Source: Triatoma infestans
Lineage: Eukaryota > Arthropoda > Insecta > Hemiptera > Reduviidae
Assembly: GCA_011037195.1 (NCBI GenBank)
Contig: JAAEAF010006493.1
Span: forward strand, 1-64,000
Reading direction: 5' to 3'
Length of the DNA: 64,000 bases
Both the position numbers and the translations under genes were made by a program. The notes below the pieces were generated by a model. That model was not told where the DNA came from and made no database searches. It worked only from the letters and a program-made list of their open reading frames with translations. This document shows positions 21,170 through 32,550 of the stretch, in pieces. How positions within the stretch are numbered: position 1 is the first letter of the stretch; every line of letters begins with the position of its first letter.

Positions 21170-21912
21170 AAGTTTTACGATCGTGAGTCAAAGTATCGAC
21201 ATCGAATTTTGACTAGAAATACATGTTTTGAGGTCCCCTATGCCCACAAAAAGTATTTTTTTTTTTTTTTTTTAATAGAAAATTATGTGTGTTCCGTATG
21301 GAATGTACATGTATATATGTGAACAGGATCTCAAAAACGAAAAATAGCTGAAAGACGACATTTCGTTTTGGCAGCTGCATGGGATCTGGCAGGAAGTAAT
21401 GATATCAAAATTTCACAACGGAAATACACTTTTACTAAATGGATTTTTCAGATTTTTTGCAATTTTCTCGATAAAAGTTCCAATGATTTTCTTTAAACTT
21501 AGTATTTCACCTACACATACTACGAGATACAACTTTTATTTTAATAGTTCTCTGGGAAATTTCATTTAAGGGGACTTTTGGGAAAGTGCGGTTATGTTTT
21601 CCTATAAAGTTCTATTCTAGTTTATCATACAATTCCTTCATTTAAATAATAATTAATTAGAATTAAATATGTTGTTAAAATTCTGAGTTTTGAAAAATAA
21701 CGCATTACTGGAATTGCGTTTTTAATGAACTCAGAGTACAGTCTCTACTCTTCCTAATCAAAGGAAGAAATGCGATCGTGCTAGATTTTCAATATTGAGG
21801 TGTTACTGGAAATACATGTTTTGAGGTCCCTTGAGTGGGGAAAAAATGTTTTTAGCGAATGGTTTGTATGTGTGTTTGTGTGTATGTGTAACGGGACATC
21901 TTAAAAACGAAA
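21170..21912 (+). repeat. dispersed repeat copies, left part
   Basis: Two tandem or overlapping starts: 'aggaagttttacgatcgtga' at ~21167 and 'aaggaagaaatgcgatcgtg' at ~21760, each followed by the 'ctggaaatacatgttttgag' and (TG)n blocks. The second is interrupted at 'aaaacgaaaagtcgcaggaa' by the LINE at 21925 and resumes at 22922. Confidence 0.6.
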
Positions 21913-21924
21913 AGTCGCAGGAAT

Positions 21925-22909
21925 AGAATAGAATAAAAGCGGGGGGGGAGCGGGCCTCATTCCACTACCACCTACAAATCGAGGTCTATTGTGGATCCCC
22001 TGAAATTATAGCACATCCCCTAGCTTCGCATTCCTAATCAGGCCTAGCAAAGCTGAGAGCGGCTCCATCATGAAGCTCATAGCTTCGGGATTGCCTGTCC
22101 CCAGTTGAAGAAACCTTGTCCTCGCCAGCACACTCGCAAAGGATGTGCACCAGATCTCTTTCTCAGCCTTACAGAATTGTCATACCGCACTATCCGCAAG
22201 TTGTAGGTGGTGCATGTGTCTATTCAGCCTACAATGCCCTGTTAATAGACCCACAATTAACCTTATATCCCTTCGGGTTGGCTCAGTAGGTCTTTGGTAA
22301 ATTTAGGCAAATGTCTTTTAATGAAGAGCTTTGCCTGCCTCTGTCCTGGTGTTCCTTCCCACCAACGCAGACGCTGATCTTCTATCCACCCCCTGATAGA
22401 AGTTTGAATGAGGCTCCTGGACAAGCCGCAGAAGGGTTCGGGGCCTATAAAGGTATCCTGCGAGCCCTCCCTCGCTAGGGCATCCGCCCTCTCATTGCCC
22501 AGGAACCCCGCATGTCCCGGCACCCAGGCGAGTGTCAGTTTATTCCGAGTACCCACCTCGGTGAGGGCAAGTAGGCAGTCCCACACCAGTCGTGAGACCA
22601 CTTGGTATGAAGAAAGTGTTTTCAGGGCTGCCTGACTTTCGGAGTATAAGGTTCACTCTCCTTCCCTCAAAGCCTTGCCTTATAATCTCCTTAGCGCAGA
22701 GTTGTAACGCCACGAGTTCAGCCTGAAAGAGTGTGGCGTACTTTCCTAGGCTGGCCTTGATCTTAACTTTAGGCCTGTCCCCACAGACCCTAGCTCCGAC
22801 CCCAGTAGGATCCAGTAGGAAGCAGAGGGGGGTTCACAATCCCAATCGCCTCTGTTCGGTATGACATTATGGAAATTCCTTTCAAAGTGATCCTAGGAAC
22901 CATCCTGTT
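21925..22909 (-). mobile_element. LINE with RNase H domain (copy 2, opposite orientation)
   Basis: Read on the minus strand it is nearly the same element as 14282-15149, including V-P-G-H-A-G-F-L-G-N-E-R-A-D and G-P-E-P-F-C-G-L-S, but with more frameshifts: the N-terminal RNase H part is broken around 22620-22680. It keeps the 3' part deleted from copy 1 and ends in a tail of 'ttcta' units. The 12-bp repeat 'agtcgcaggaat' flanks it exactly (21913-21924 and 22910-22921). The two copies form a ~0.9-kb inverted repeat about 7 kb apart. Confidence 0.85.
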
Positions 22910-22921
22910 AGTCGCAGGAAT

Positions 22922-23150
22922 CTCAAACTGGGTATTTGCTTTAGTCATTACTATGGATTTCGGACAAAATCCATCAACCAAAATTTGCAACTTAATTGAA
23001 TGTTTTTTTTTCTTCAGTTTTTCGGAATTTTCTCGAAAACAGCTTCAACGATTTCCTTCCAATTCTTGATATGTTTACCGCATATATCACTTTTATTTGA
23101 AATGTTTAAAAAAAAAAAAAAAAAATTATTTCGGATAGATATGCGGAATT
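22922..23150 (+). repeat. dispersed repeat, continuation after the LINE
   Basis: Continues the family sequence broken at 21912 with 'ggaattttctcgaaaacagc' and neighbouring blocks, then a run of A at ~23106-23125. Confidence 0.5.
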
Positions 23151-23339
23151 TGTGTTGTTATTTTCAAATGGGATATGTAATTGGTTCAGTGTTTTTAGTA
23201 CGCTCTACTGGACAACATTATAATCATCACTTCTCTACCTGCCAAGATTAGTACGATGGTTACTTATCCCCTCACCAGCACTGTATTTATGTTAAGATAT
23301 ATATGTAAAATCTGAGTTTAAAGAAAATTTTACATTTTC

Positions 23340-23830
23340 ATATTATAATTGTTTTTAAAAGGAGTGAGAGAAATTTGTGTAAGTGTTTCACACCAGATAT
23401 TTTTTTCAGTGTTCTTCAATTTGCACAATAAAGCCACCAATGGCTTTCTAAAACTTGGTGTACTAACTATACGTACAGAGGCTTAGCGCTTTTATTTAAA
23501 ACTTCTTTTCTGAGGTGGTGTTTTTGGTGGAAAGGTATGCTTTCCACAAGAAAAATGGTTTTATTAATTTTAGATTCTCACATTGTTTTAACAATAAAAG
23601 AACATAATCTAGTAATAATTATAAGTTTGGAAAACAATTTGTTATTTATAACTGTGTAAATTGCAGTAAGAGAAAGTAGTGGAAATGTTTCCACACCAAA
23701 AAAAAAATTGTTTTTTCACACTCAAGAGACCTCAATTTCCGGTGAAAACTAGACACGACGAAAATTGGCCACGATCTCAATATTTCCTCTTACAACCACA
23801 GTAAGAGAAAGTTATCAATTGTTTGCACTT
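23340..23830 (+). repeat. fragments of the dispersed repeat ends
   Basis: Contains 'gagtgagagaaatttgtgta' with a TTTCACACC block, a later 'gtaagagaaagtagtggaaa' end, and an inverted start 'tcctcttacaaccacagtaa'. It looks like two partial copies in opposite orientation. Confidence 0.45.
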
Positions 23831-23886
23831 TTTGAGAACTTTTTAGCGGAACTAATTATTGATAGAAAGAAATATAGTTAATATAC

Positions 23887-24104
23887 CTTTTGCTGGTAAT
23901 TTTATTGCATCAACATCAGCTTTGCCTAAATTCAATGGGCGTGCCAATCTTATCAATGCTATATTGTTTTGAATTCCAGTTGCATGTTCTCTGTATTTTT
24001 CATGTATGATAATATCTTTTACTTTTACTTTTATACCTTCATTTCCAGCTGCATATTCATTTATATTATTAATTCCAACAATGCAGAACAGTTTTGTTTT
24101 GTGT
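23887..24104 (-). CDS. serine protease homologue, exon with the Asp102 motif (Asn here)
   Basis: Encodes 72 residues between acceptor 'gtttatag' and donor 'G|gtatat'. L-F-C-I-V-G-I-N-N-I-N-E-Y corresponds to the strand before the calcium-loop region, D-I-I-I-H-E-K-Y to the canonical 'I-I-x-H-P-x-Y', and Q-N-N-I-A-L-I-R-L to the D-I-A-L motif. In that motif the catalytic Asp102 is Asn. Phase agrees with both neighbours (2 in, 1 out). The exon is AT-rich and Lys/Ile-rich like the rest of the gene. Confidence 0.9.
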
Positions 24105-24293
24105 CTATAAACGAAAAGAGTTTTGCCAGTACTACTTTATTACCATTAATGGGCATATATTTTTTTTTTTTTTGGCATAGGTTTTCACACCATACAGCCA
24201 GCGCTGGTGATGCAGTAGGTCTAAATTTCATGATAACTTTCGTCAAATTTTTTGACGTTCACATTACAATCTCTATAGCATTAATTGACTTAC

Positions 24294-24470
24294 TTGTCTT
24301 GTAAACCATATGCAGTAGTGATTATAAAATTAGGACTAATTATAGAGCCTTGATATTCACTTGAGATAATATCTTTTTTAGTTGTACCGAGTTTTATAAT
24401 CCATGGAAATTCGTGCCTATTAGTTTGTGCAATGCCAGCCCAATCTTCGGGTGCATCCCAACTATCTGTA
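24294..24470 (-). CDS. serine protease homologue, exon with the His57 motif (Tyr here)
   Basis: Encodes 58 residues between acceptor 'ttttattttag' and donor 'AA|gtaagt'. E-F-P-W-I-I-K-L matches the 'x-F-P-W-x-V-x-L' that follows the activation site, but the usual I-V-G-G N-terminus reads A-G-I-A-Q-T, so classical zymogen activation looks absent. Y-Q-G-S-I-I-S-P-N-F-I-I-T-T-A-Y-G aligns with C-G-G-S-L-I-x-x-x-x-V-L-T-A-A-H-C: the catalytic His is Tyr, and both cysteines of the His-loop disulphide are gone together. The first base completes a codon, consistent with the candidate exon at 42358-42541. Confidence 0.9.
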
Positions 24471-24749
24471 CTAAAATAAAAATTATTAAAAAAAGAAAAA
24501 AAAAATATCAATCTGAAATTAAATATTGCAAAGAAAAAAAAAATCTGATGTGAAACAATCAGACGACTTTCTCTTACTTCTTTTAATACACAATTATATA
24601 TAAAATGACATATTTTTTTTATAAAAACCAAATAGTATATACATATATGTTTTAACATAAATACTCGTATCGAGATGGTGGGAAATAAGTACAAACCTAC
24701 TAATCCTAATGATTATTCGTACTAATCCTGAAGACAAGTGATGATTATA

Positions 24750-25779
24750 CAGAGTGTACCATTTAAACAGGACACTTTTGAAATAAATCTTAAACGAAGA
24801 AAGATATCAAAAAAGTAAACATAACATTTGTTGGAGTATTTGTGCTATAGTTTATGATTGTGTTAGTTATTTGATTTTATTGCCGCCTTCCACCTGAAAT
24901 CGGTGATTGAAAGTTGCGATTTCCTTTTGACCCCCACTTTTTACTACTGAGATACTTTTTCTTTGAGATATCCCCAAAGATAACATTCAAGAGTGGTTAA
25001 ATCTAGCGATCTGGATGGCCAGCTTAACGGTCCCTGTCTCCTATTTCTCTGTTTCATAAACTAAAATTAAAAGCGGACTTTCTTAATTAATTTCTAATAA
25101 ATAAGAAAGTTCAAATGCTGGCAACACTTAAAACCTATTTTAGAACCATTAGGGACTTAAAAATCGGGTAAAACATCATTAAAACAAAACAACATTCCAG
25201 TTTATTTACAAAAACCTATAAAAAAAATCATTCCCATTTATTCAATATGACCTCCTCGGTTTAACGGTAGTCGCTGCCCAACAGATGAAGTTGCTAACCG
25301 TATCATGTCTGCCGGAATTGCTAAGCAGGTTTGGATTCAGTCTTCTCTAAGTGCTTCTGGAGTTGTTGGTTTCCTGACATAAATTTTTTCTTTGAGACAT
25401 CCCCAAAGACAAAGTTCAAGAGGTGTTAAATCTGGCGATTTGGCGAGGAGAAAAATGAATGAGATGTTCAGTAGCCGCTGGATCGGGAAACAGGGACCGG
25501 TTAGCTGGCCATCCAGATCGCTAGATTTAACCACTCTTGAATGTTTTCTTTGGGGATATCTCAAAGAAAAAATATCTCAGTAGTAAAAAGTGGGGGTCAA
25601 AAGGAAATCGCAACTTTCAATCACCGATTTCAGATGTAAGGCGGCAATAAAATCAAATAACATTAACACCATCATAATCTAGAGCGCAAATACTTCAACA
25701 AACGTTATATTCACTTTGTAGTTATCTTTCTTCGTTTAAAAGTTATTTCAAAAGTGGACCGTTTAAAAGGGACATCCTG
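24750..25779. mobile_element. mariner-type foldback: two transposase 3' halves head to head
   Basis: The outer ~300 bp at each end are imperfect inverted repeats starting CAGAGTGTACC (left) and, read inversely, CAGGATGTCCC (right), with TA directly outside both ends (24748-24749, 25780-25781). Within, the minus strand at 25337-25440 and the + strand at 25450-25583 each encode the mariner C-terminal block (K-S-P-D-L-T-P-L-E and R-S-L-D-L-T-T-L-E, then L-W-G-x-L-K-E-K-I). So both ends derive from the transposase 3' end. Non-autonomous. Confidence 0.7.
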
Positions 25780-25795
25780 TATAATGGCCCAGTAG

Positions 25796-26280
25796 AGCGT
25801 TCTAAAAACACTGACCCAACTGCCTTTCGACCCAATAATATTTTCCAACCCAAGTAGGGACCGAGTACAGATATATGGAGTAAAAATATTGGTCAATTCA
25901 GTCATGACTACTCATCTTGGAGCATACTGTAGACCAGGACATGGAACCGCGGTGCAGGAATGCAGACATCTTTTAGACCAGGTTACAGAACCCTTTCTGT
26001 TTGGGGAAGACTTCAGTGCACATCATGCTGCATGGGGTTGCAGAAGGGAAAAACTCTGAAGAGCGGGGGGCCTTCTTAGAAATCATGGATGTGGTCAATC
26101 TTTTGTGCTCAATAATGGATCCCCGGCAATGATTCCCAGGCCGGTTCTCAGGCACAAGTGATGAACTTAACTTTATGCTCACCACGCTTGATTTTGGAAC
26201 TAAGTTGGGCGATATTAAATGAACCGGTGGGTTCCGATCATTTGGGAATCGTAATGGAGACTCAACTATATATCCCATTT
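25796..26280 (+). mobile_element. LINE endonuclease (APE) fragment
   Basis: With frame breaks the + strand gives A-Y-C-R-P, then G-E-D-F-S-A-H-H-A-A-W-G (cf. G-D-F-N-A-x-H, the catalytic Asp/Asn motif), then G-S-D-H-L-G-I (the S-D-H motif). These are three ordered signatures of the apurinic-type endonuclease that opens LINE ORF2. No RT follows. Confidence 0.65.
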
Positions 26281-26951
26281 GAAATTAACACACAACTATC
26301 CAAAATAATTTTTCTTACTTTCTCTTACTCTATGCAGTAAGAGAGAAGAAAGTAAGAGAGGTGCTTCCTAAAACAAAAAGAGGAAGCATTTTTTTCAGAA
26401 ACATGTTTTAAATAAAAATAATAAGTTGTATGTGACAAGTGCGTTACAAGTTTGACGGATTAGGAAACAATTTCTATTTCTCAGATGCACTTGGTAAAGC
26501 CACCGGTTCCCCAATGGAATAATAGTACAGTAAAGGCTGAAGCACCCGATAAAAACAAATAATTATAATAAAAAAATATGTTTTGTATTTTAAAACGCGG
26601 AAATAAAATATTACGTAGGGAAGGTCGCAGTTTATAATAAAAACCTGTAGAATGGGTTGGCGATTTAGGTGTATGATTTGTTCAGGGAGTATTGTTCTGT
26701 TTTCAGCTACTATATCATTTTTAAGGGGAAATATATAAAAATCAAGATCCTTGATAAATATCGCTACAAAATAGACCATTATATTACCTCATATTCACTT
26801 TTCTTTGTGATGCACATTTCACTTTTGATTTTATTTAATAAATACACTACAAAAAAAATAAATGTTTCGATTAAGGCATTTCTACATAATTTAAATATAA
26901 ATAAAATAATTTTTATGTTTACATTCACTTAGTAATATTTAGTTTCCGTGG
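26281..26951. other. intron sequence before the BEL/Pao element
   Basis: Holds a short palindromic version of the dispersed-repeat ends at 26318-26365 ('actttctcttactc' ... 'gtaagagaga'). Otherwise AT-rich, nothing recognised. Confidence 0.4.
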
Positions 26952-27130
26952 TGTTAGGTTTTAGATTATGTTCGATATTATAATCGAGGGGGCAGTGCAA
27001 AGAAGGTTATGTAGAAAACTTTACAAAATAAAAATAAAGCGAGTATTGTTGATTATTAACTAGTAGAAATTGTTCTTTTATTAGCATTAAGAAGAAAGAG
27101 CGAACCTGGCATGCCGGTGTGCATTCAACA
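26952..27130 (+). repeat. BEL/Pao 5' LTR
   Basis: Begins TGTTAGG and ends CAACA; 179 bp, same length as the 3' LTR. Contains an AATAAA (~27038-27046 region) expected for transcript termination in the R region. Confidence 0.9.
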
Positions 27131-27138
27131 TAAATAAG

Positions 27139-27155
27139 TGGCGACCGTGACAGGA
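27139..27155 (+). promoter_or_regulatory. primer-binding-site candidate of the BEL/Pao element
   Basis: TGGCGACCGTGACAGGA lies 8 bases inside the 5' LTR. BEL/Pao elements commonly start their primer-binding site with TGG just after the LTR. The tRNA was not identified. Confidence 0.5.
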
Positions 27156-27185
27156 CTTTTGATTTTTTGTTTGCTTGTTTTATAA

Positions 27186-28512
27186 TTGATGTTTTTTCGA
27201 CTCGTGAAAATGGAAAAAGAGTTGAATCAGTTTGTTAAATTAAGATCGGTGGTTAGGGGAACATTTACTAGAACTGTTCATTCCATCGAAGAAGAACTGA
27301 AAGGTGAACAAATAAATAAAAAGAATATACAGGTATCTTTAATGATGCTACAGAAAAAGAATGAAGAATTATTGAAACTGGACACAGCTATCGTTAACCT
27401 GAAACTCGACGGAGACGAACAAGAATTAGAAGAAGTTATGAAGGCTGAGTTGTATCAACGAAAGTTTTTAGTAGTTCAGGTTAGTACTAATGAAGTTATT
27501 TCAGATCTAGATAAGAATAGTGATGATACTTCCAGTAATATTAGCGCTGGCAATAAAAGAAAATTTAAATTGCCTAAATTAGCATTAAGAAAATTTAGTG
27601 GTGACATTAAAGAATGGTTGCATTTCTGGAGTCAGTTTGAAAAAATAGATCTTGACCCAGATATTGCTCTTGAAGATAAATTCTAATACCTTATACAGGC
27701 CACTGTGAAAGGCTCTCGAGCTAGGGAGGTAATCGAGAGTTTCCCACCTACTAGGCAGAATCTCTTGATAGCCTCAAGCCCCGGTTTGGTCGGGAAGAAT
27801 TATTAATTGAGGTGTACATAAGAGAACTCTTGAAGTTGGTGTTACAGAATACTTCCAGTGCTGATGCATTAATGCCCTTAGGCACTCTTTATGATAATTT
27901 GGTGTCACATACCCAAGCGTTAGAGACACTTGGTGTGACCACTGACAAGTGTGCAGCAATGCTTTTCCCTCTGGTAGAGTCTTGTTTGCCTGAAGAACTA
28001 TTAAGGGTCTGGCAAAGAAGTTCAACTTTACTATAATCATAGAGCCCAGGGATAAACTAGAAAGTCTAATGATATTTTTAAAGAACGAGGTTGAAACTGA
28101 AGAACGAATTAAATTAGCTACAACCGGTTTTGGACTAAATAATGAACTTAAAATTAAGAAAAAACACATTGTCTCAAAAGAACATGAGCCTACTGCAGCA
28201 GGACTGCTCATCACTAATTTTGAGAATAATAAAGTAATTTGTATTTTTTGTGGAGGTCAGCATGAAGCCTCGAATTGTTTCAAGGCACAGAAAATGACAT
28301 TGGCTAATAAGCAAAATTTGTTAAGGGAAAAAGGCTGTTGTTTCAGATGTTTCAAAAAGGGACACCTTATAAGCCAATGCAAAGTAGTAGTAAAATGTAT
28401 CATTTGTAGTAAGAGGCATGCTGTTTTAATGTGTCCACAATTGCCACAACATAAAACCACGGCCTCAAAATCGACAGATCGGGAAGAGAAGAAAGAAAAT
28501 GAAGAGTCATAG
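27186..28512 (+). pseudogene. BEL/Pao gag-like region, disrupted
   Basis: An N-terminal frame (27186-27686) is Lys/Glu-rich and contains K-L-P-K-L-A-L-R-K-F-S-G-D-I-K-E-W-L-H-F-W, a block typical of BEL/Pao Gag, and ends in a stop. A second frame (27812-28036) and a third (28069-28512) follow after shifts. The third holds two zinc-knuckle-like groups, C-I-F-C-G-G-Q-H-E-A-S-N-C and C-F-R-C-F-K-K-G-H-L-I-S-Q-C, which bind nucleic acid in the capsid protein. Confidence 0.8.
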
Positions 28513-28599
28513 TCTGTAACTTTGGCAAGTATGTCGGAACCTTATACGGTATTTTTACAAACTTTTTTTGTAAACTTGAAAGGTTCCCATTCATTTTCT

Positions 28600-30604
28600 C
28601 ACGTAAGAGCATGATAGATACAGGATCTCAGAGATCTTATATTCTGAAAAACACAGCTGTTCGCGTGGGATATATACCTGTTAGAGAGGTCGAAAAAGCA
28701 CACTCACTTTTTGGGGGAGTGAAGACAGCAACAAGGACACACTGTTGTTATAAGGTATAATTGGGTAATTTGAACAACAGTTTCCGTTGTAATTTCGAAG
28801 CATTAGATCCACATGTCATTTGTGGAAATATTCCTTCTTTGAGGAAGGGACCTTGGATAAACGAATTGACGTCTCTGGAGATATCCTCCACTGATATAGA
28901 ACATCCCGGACCTATCGAAATTCTTCTAGCTACTCTTAGGAGCAGACGAAGCTGGTAAATTGTTTACTGGGCGACGAAGATTGTTGGATTGTGGATTAAT
29001 AGCTATGGAAACTCTACTTAGTTGGACCTTGATGGGAAAAACGCCAACTGAAAAGGAACAAGAGAATGTGGCGATGGTGGTGACCTCCATGTTTGTGAAA
29101 GAAGCCTCAATTTCAAATCTGTGGAGCTTGGATGTAATTGGCATTACTGATCCCACCTCCCAGCGAGATAAAATATCAAGAGAGGTTCAGACGAAGGTGA
29201 ACTTTCAAAATTCTGTTGTTGTCAACGAAGAAGGACGTTACGAAGTATCCCTTCCCTGGTCAGAAGATCATCTACCTCTACCTACGTACAAAACATTAGC
29301 TTTGAAAAGATTGGAGTCCACAACCAAAAGACTACGGTCAGCTGATTTATTTACTATGTATGACGAAGTTCTGCAGGAATGGGAAAAACTTGGCATTATT
29401 GAAGAAATTTCGGACGAGAAGATAGATGTAGGATGTTATTTGCCCCACAGACCCGTTATGAAAGAAAACAGTACAACAAAGATGAGGCCGGTTTTTGATG
29501 CCTCGGCGAGAGAAAAGACCGCACCATCGTTAAACCAGTGCGTGGAGAGTGGTCCAAACCTAATTGAACTTATACCGACTTTACTTCTGCGTTTTCGAGA
29601 AAAAAGATATTGAGAAGGCTTTCCTCCAAATAAGCATCAAACCTTCGGACAGAGATTACTTGAGATTCTTTTGGTGGAAGCCTAAAGATGTGAACCAACA
29701 TAAGACATTCCGACAAACAAGAGTTGTTTTCGGAGCTAAATGTAGTCCATTTTTATTGGGAGCAGTACTTGAGTTACACTTGCAGAGAGCACTTGAGAAT
29801 CCTCGATATGGTCAACAACTGATGAAGAGATTATTGCAGAGTTTTTATGTGGATAATGTTGTAACCAGTCTTGAGAACGAACGTGAGCTGTCACAATTTA
29901 TTAGAGAAGCCCGAGCAGTAATGGCCGAAGGAAAATTTAATCTTAGAGGTTGGCAATACACCTGTGAGCAGAATCAACTCGTGGTAAGACCATCTGTTTT
30001 GGGAATGATTTGGGACCTACGGACGGATAGTTTGGAGGTGAATCTGGAATGGCTTGATGGATTCGAATTAGGCCTTATTACGAAGAGAACAATTCTTTCC
30101 GTAGCTCATAAGGTTTTCGACCCTATCGGTTTCATTAGTCCTGTTCTCCTTTTCCTCAATATATTGCTGCAAAAGATGTGGAAAAATGGAGTTTCTTGGG
30201 ATGACGAAGTTGATGCTACATCTAAGAAGGAATTTATATATTGGTTCGAAGAGCTCTCACTACTGAAGAATATAAGAATTGAACGTTGGTTTAATTTGTC
30301 CCAGGAGAACGTGAAGGATCTTATCATACATACATTTTGTGATGCTAGCCTTCAGGGTTATGCTGCTGTGGTGTTCGTTCGATTGTAAACTACAGAAGGG
30401 ATTAGAACGCATCTCTTGGCTGCAAAGTCAAGGGTAACACCCACAAAACAAGTTTCCATTCCTCGTTTAGAATTAATAGCAGCAACTGTGGGAAGCAGAT
30501 TGTATAATTCGGTACTCCAAGGACTTCTATGGAAAGATGTAGAATCTCATTTTTGGACAGATTCTACAACTTTTTTGGCGTGGATCCAAAGAGAAGAATT
30601 ATGA
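28600..30604 (+). pseudogene. BEL/Pao protease, reverse transcriptase and RNase H, disrupted
   Basis: M-I-D-T-G-S at ~28611 is the active site of an aspartic protease. RT follows: E-K-A-F-L-Q-I (first catalytic Asp position replaced by the E-K-A context), V-V-F-G-A-K-C-S-P-F, and F-Y-V-D-N at ~29849, where the polymerase motif Y-V-D-D has Asn for the second Asp. RNase H begins with T-F-C-D-A-S-L-Q-G-Y near 30335, and H-F-W-T-D-S-T-T follows near 30550. Frame breaks fall near 28960, 29590, 30386 and 30602. The protein products would be inactive. Confidence 0.85.
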
Positions 30605-31182
30605 TCAGTCTTTGTTAACAATCTTGTACGAGAAATAAGGAGTTTAACGAAGACGCATTCCTGGAAACACATTCCAGGTTGTGACAATCCAGCGGATCTG
30701 CTATCTAGAGGATGTTTGCCTAAACAATTGTTTTTATCGAGATGGTGGGAGGGTCCGCAGTGGCTCAGAAAGGCTTACGAAGAATGGCCTTCTTCGATTA
30801 TGACATATGATGAAGGTGCTGTTTCACAAGAAAAGAGGAAGACCGAAATAACCATAACCAATTATGTTAGTGACAGACCTATAGAGCAAACAAAGAAATG
30901 TGATTGGTGTGATTTAAACAGTGAAGAGGACAATCAGCACTGTAGCTATCATGGTCATCGCTGGTACTCTAGATATTTCTCCAATTTTGACAAGATGGTA
31001 CTTATGGTAGCTTTGGTTCGAAGATTCTTATATAACTGTGTAGTAGCGAACCATCCGAGGAAAGTTGGAGAATTAAGTTCTGAATAAATAAGAGCTGCGG
31101 AAAAGAAGATCGTTCTGTTTATTCAGGAGGAGTCTTTCTCAAGAGACTAAAGACATTAAATACATATTAGGATGAAGAAGGA

Positions 31183-32550
31183 TTGATTAGGTTGAAAACA
31201 AAGATTATTTATCGAAAAGATGCAGAAGATTTCCGCCGGCCTGTGGTTTTACCTTGTAATCATCCAGTTGTTAAGAGACTAATATTAACAGAACATCTGA
31301 AAGCATCACATGCGGGTTCACAAATTTTATTAAATATTCTGAGAGAACATTACTGGATCTTGTACGCCAGAAGAGCCATAAGATCTGTTTTATCGAAATG
31401 CTCTGTCTGCATCAGGTATGAGGGTAAGTATTGGATGCATCCACTGCTCCTTTACCAGGAAACCGAACCAGAGATTCAGCTGAATTTGAGACTGTGGGTG
31501 TCGATTTGGCTGGACCAGTGTATTTAAAGGAAGAGTCCAAAGCCTGGATTTGCCTCTTTACTTGTGCGGTGTATAGAGCCGTACATTTAGAGCTTTTGTC
31601 TTCTGTCTCAACCGAGGTGTTTCTACAAGGATTTAGAAGATTTGTTGCTAGACGAGGGAGACCATCCACAGTTTATAGTGATAACGGCACTAATTTCATT
31701 GGCGCCTCAAATTCGCTGGAATCAGTGGATTGGGAAAAAAGTGGTTCAGTATAGTACGGCAAGAAAAATAGAGTGGCGATTCAACCCCTCTACAGCACCA
31801 TGGTGGGGTGGTTTTTGGGAGAGGTTGGTACGGTCTATGAAGCAAATCTTAAGGAAGGTTCTTGGCAGAACCCATTTAACCTTTGAGGAAATGAGTACAG
31901 TTCTCTGCGATACAGAGGCAATAATGAATTCAAGACCCCTCACCTATATATCCGAGAGCAGTGGTGAACTCGCCCCATTGTCACCTGCTCTTTTCATTCA
32001 AGATATTCGTACCTTTGGTGTTCCTGACTTAGATGCTGTAGATGAAAACATTCTTAACAGGAGACTGAAATATAGAAGGAGGCTAAGGAATGATCTTCGT
32101 AAAAGGTTCAGATCCGAATACTTGGGCTTGCTCATTCAACGACCTGATATTAAAACTGCATATGCACAGATCGCCGTTGGAGATATTGTGCTTATCGGTT
32201 GTGATAATGTGAAACGCATGGAGTGGCCTTTGGGGCGAGTCATAGAAATTCTTTAAGGAAAAGAGCGTATCTCACGTTTGGTCCGTTTGCAGACCGCCAC
32301 GTCTGAGCTGCTTCGACCTATACAAAGAATCTTTCCTTTGGAAGTGTCATCACACTCGGAAAGATTAGACAACTTAAGAAGACCAAGGTCCAAGCGGGAG
32401 ACTCCATCTATTGAACAGGTTGAGGAACGTGTCACTGAATATTTGACCAGAAGTGGACGTACGGTGAAGATACCTGAGAAATTGTATTTATGGGAAGGAA
32501 GAGGATTGGTTGAGTCGTCTTTCCGCCAAATCAAGGTGGGAGGATGTTAG
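31183..32550 (+). pseudogene. BEL/Pao integrase, disrupted
   Basis: The H-x-G ... C-S-V-C zinc-binding segment lies at ~31310-31420. The core follows in shifted frames: T-V-G-V-D-L-A-G-P (first Asp), V-Y-S-D-N-G-T-N-F (second Asp) and a W-W-G-G-F-W-E-R-L-V segment leading to the catalytic Glu. The C-terminal part keeps a G-D-I-V-L-I and W-P-L-G-R-V-I-E chromatin-binding-like stretch. The core is split by shifts near 31430 and 31650 and by a stop near 32254. Confidence 0.85.
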
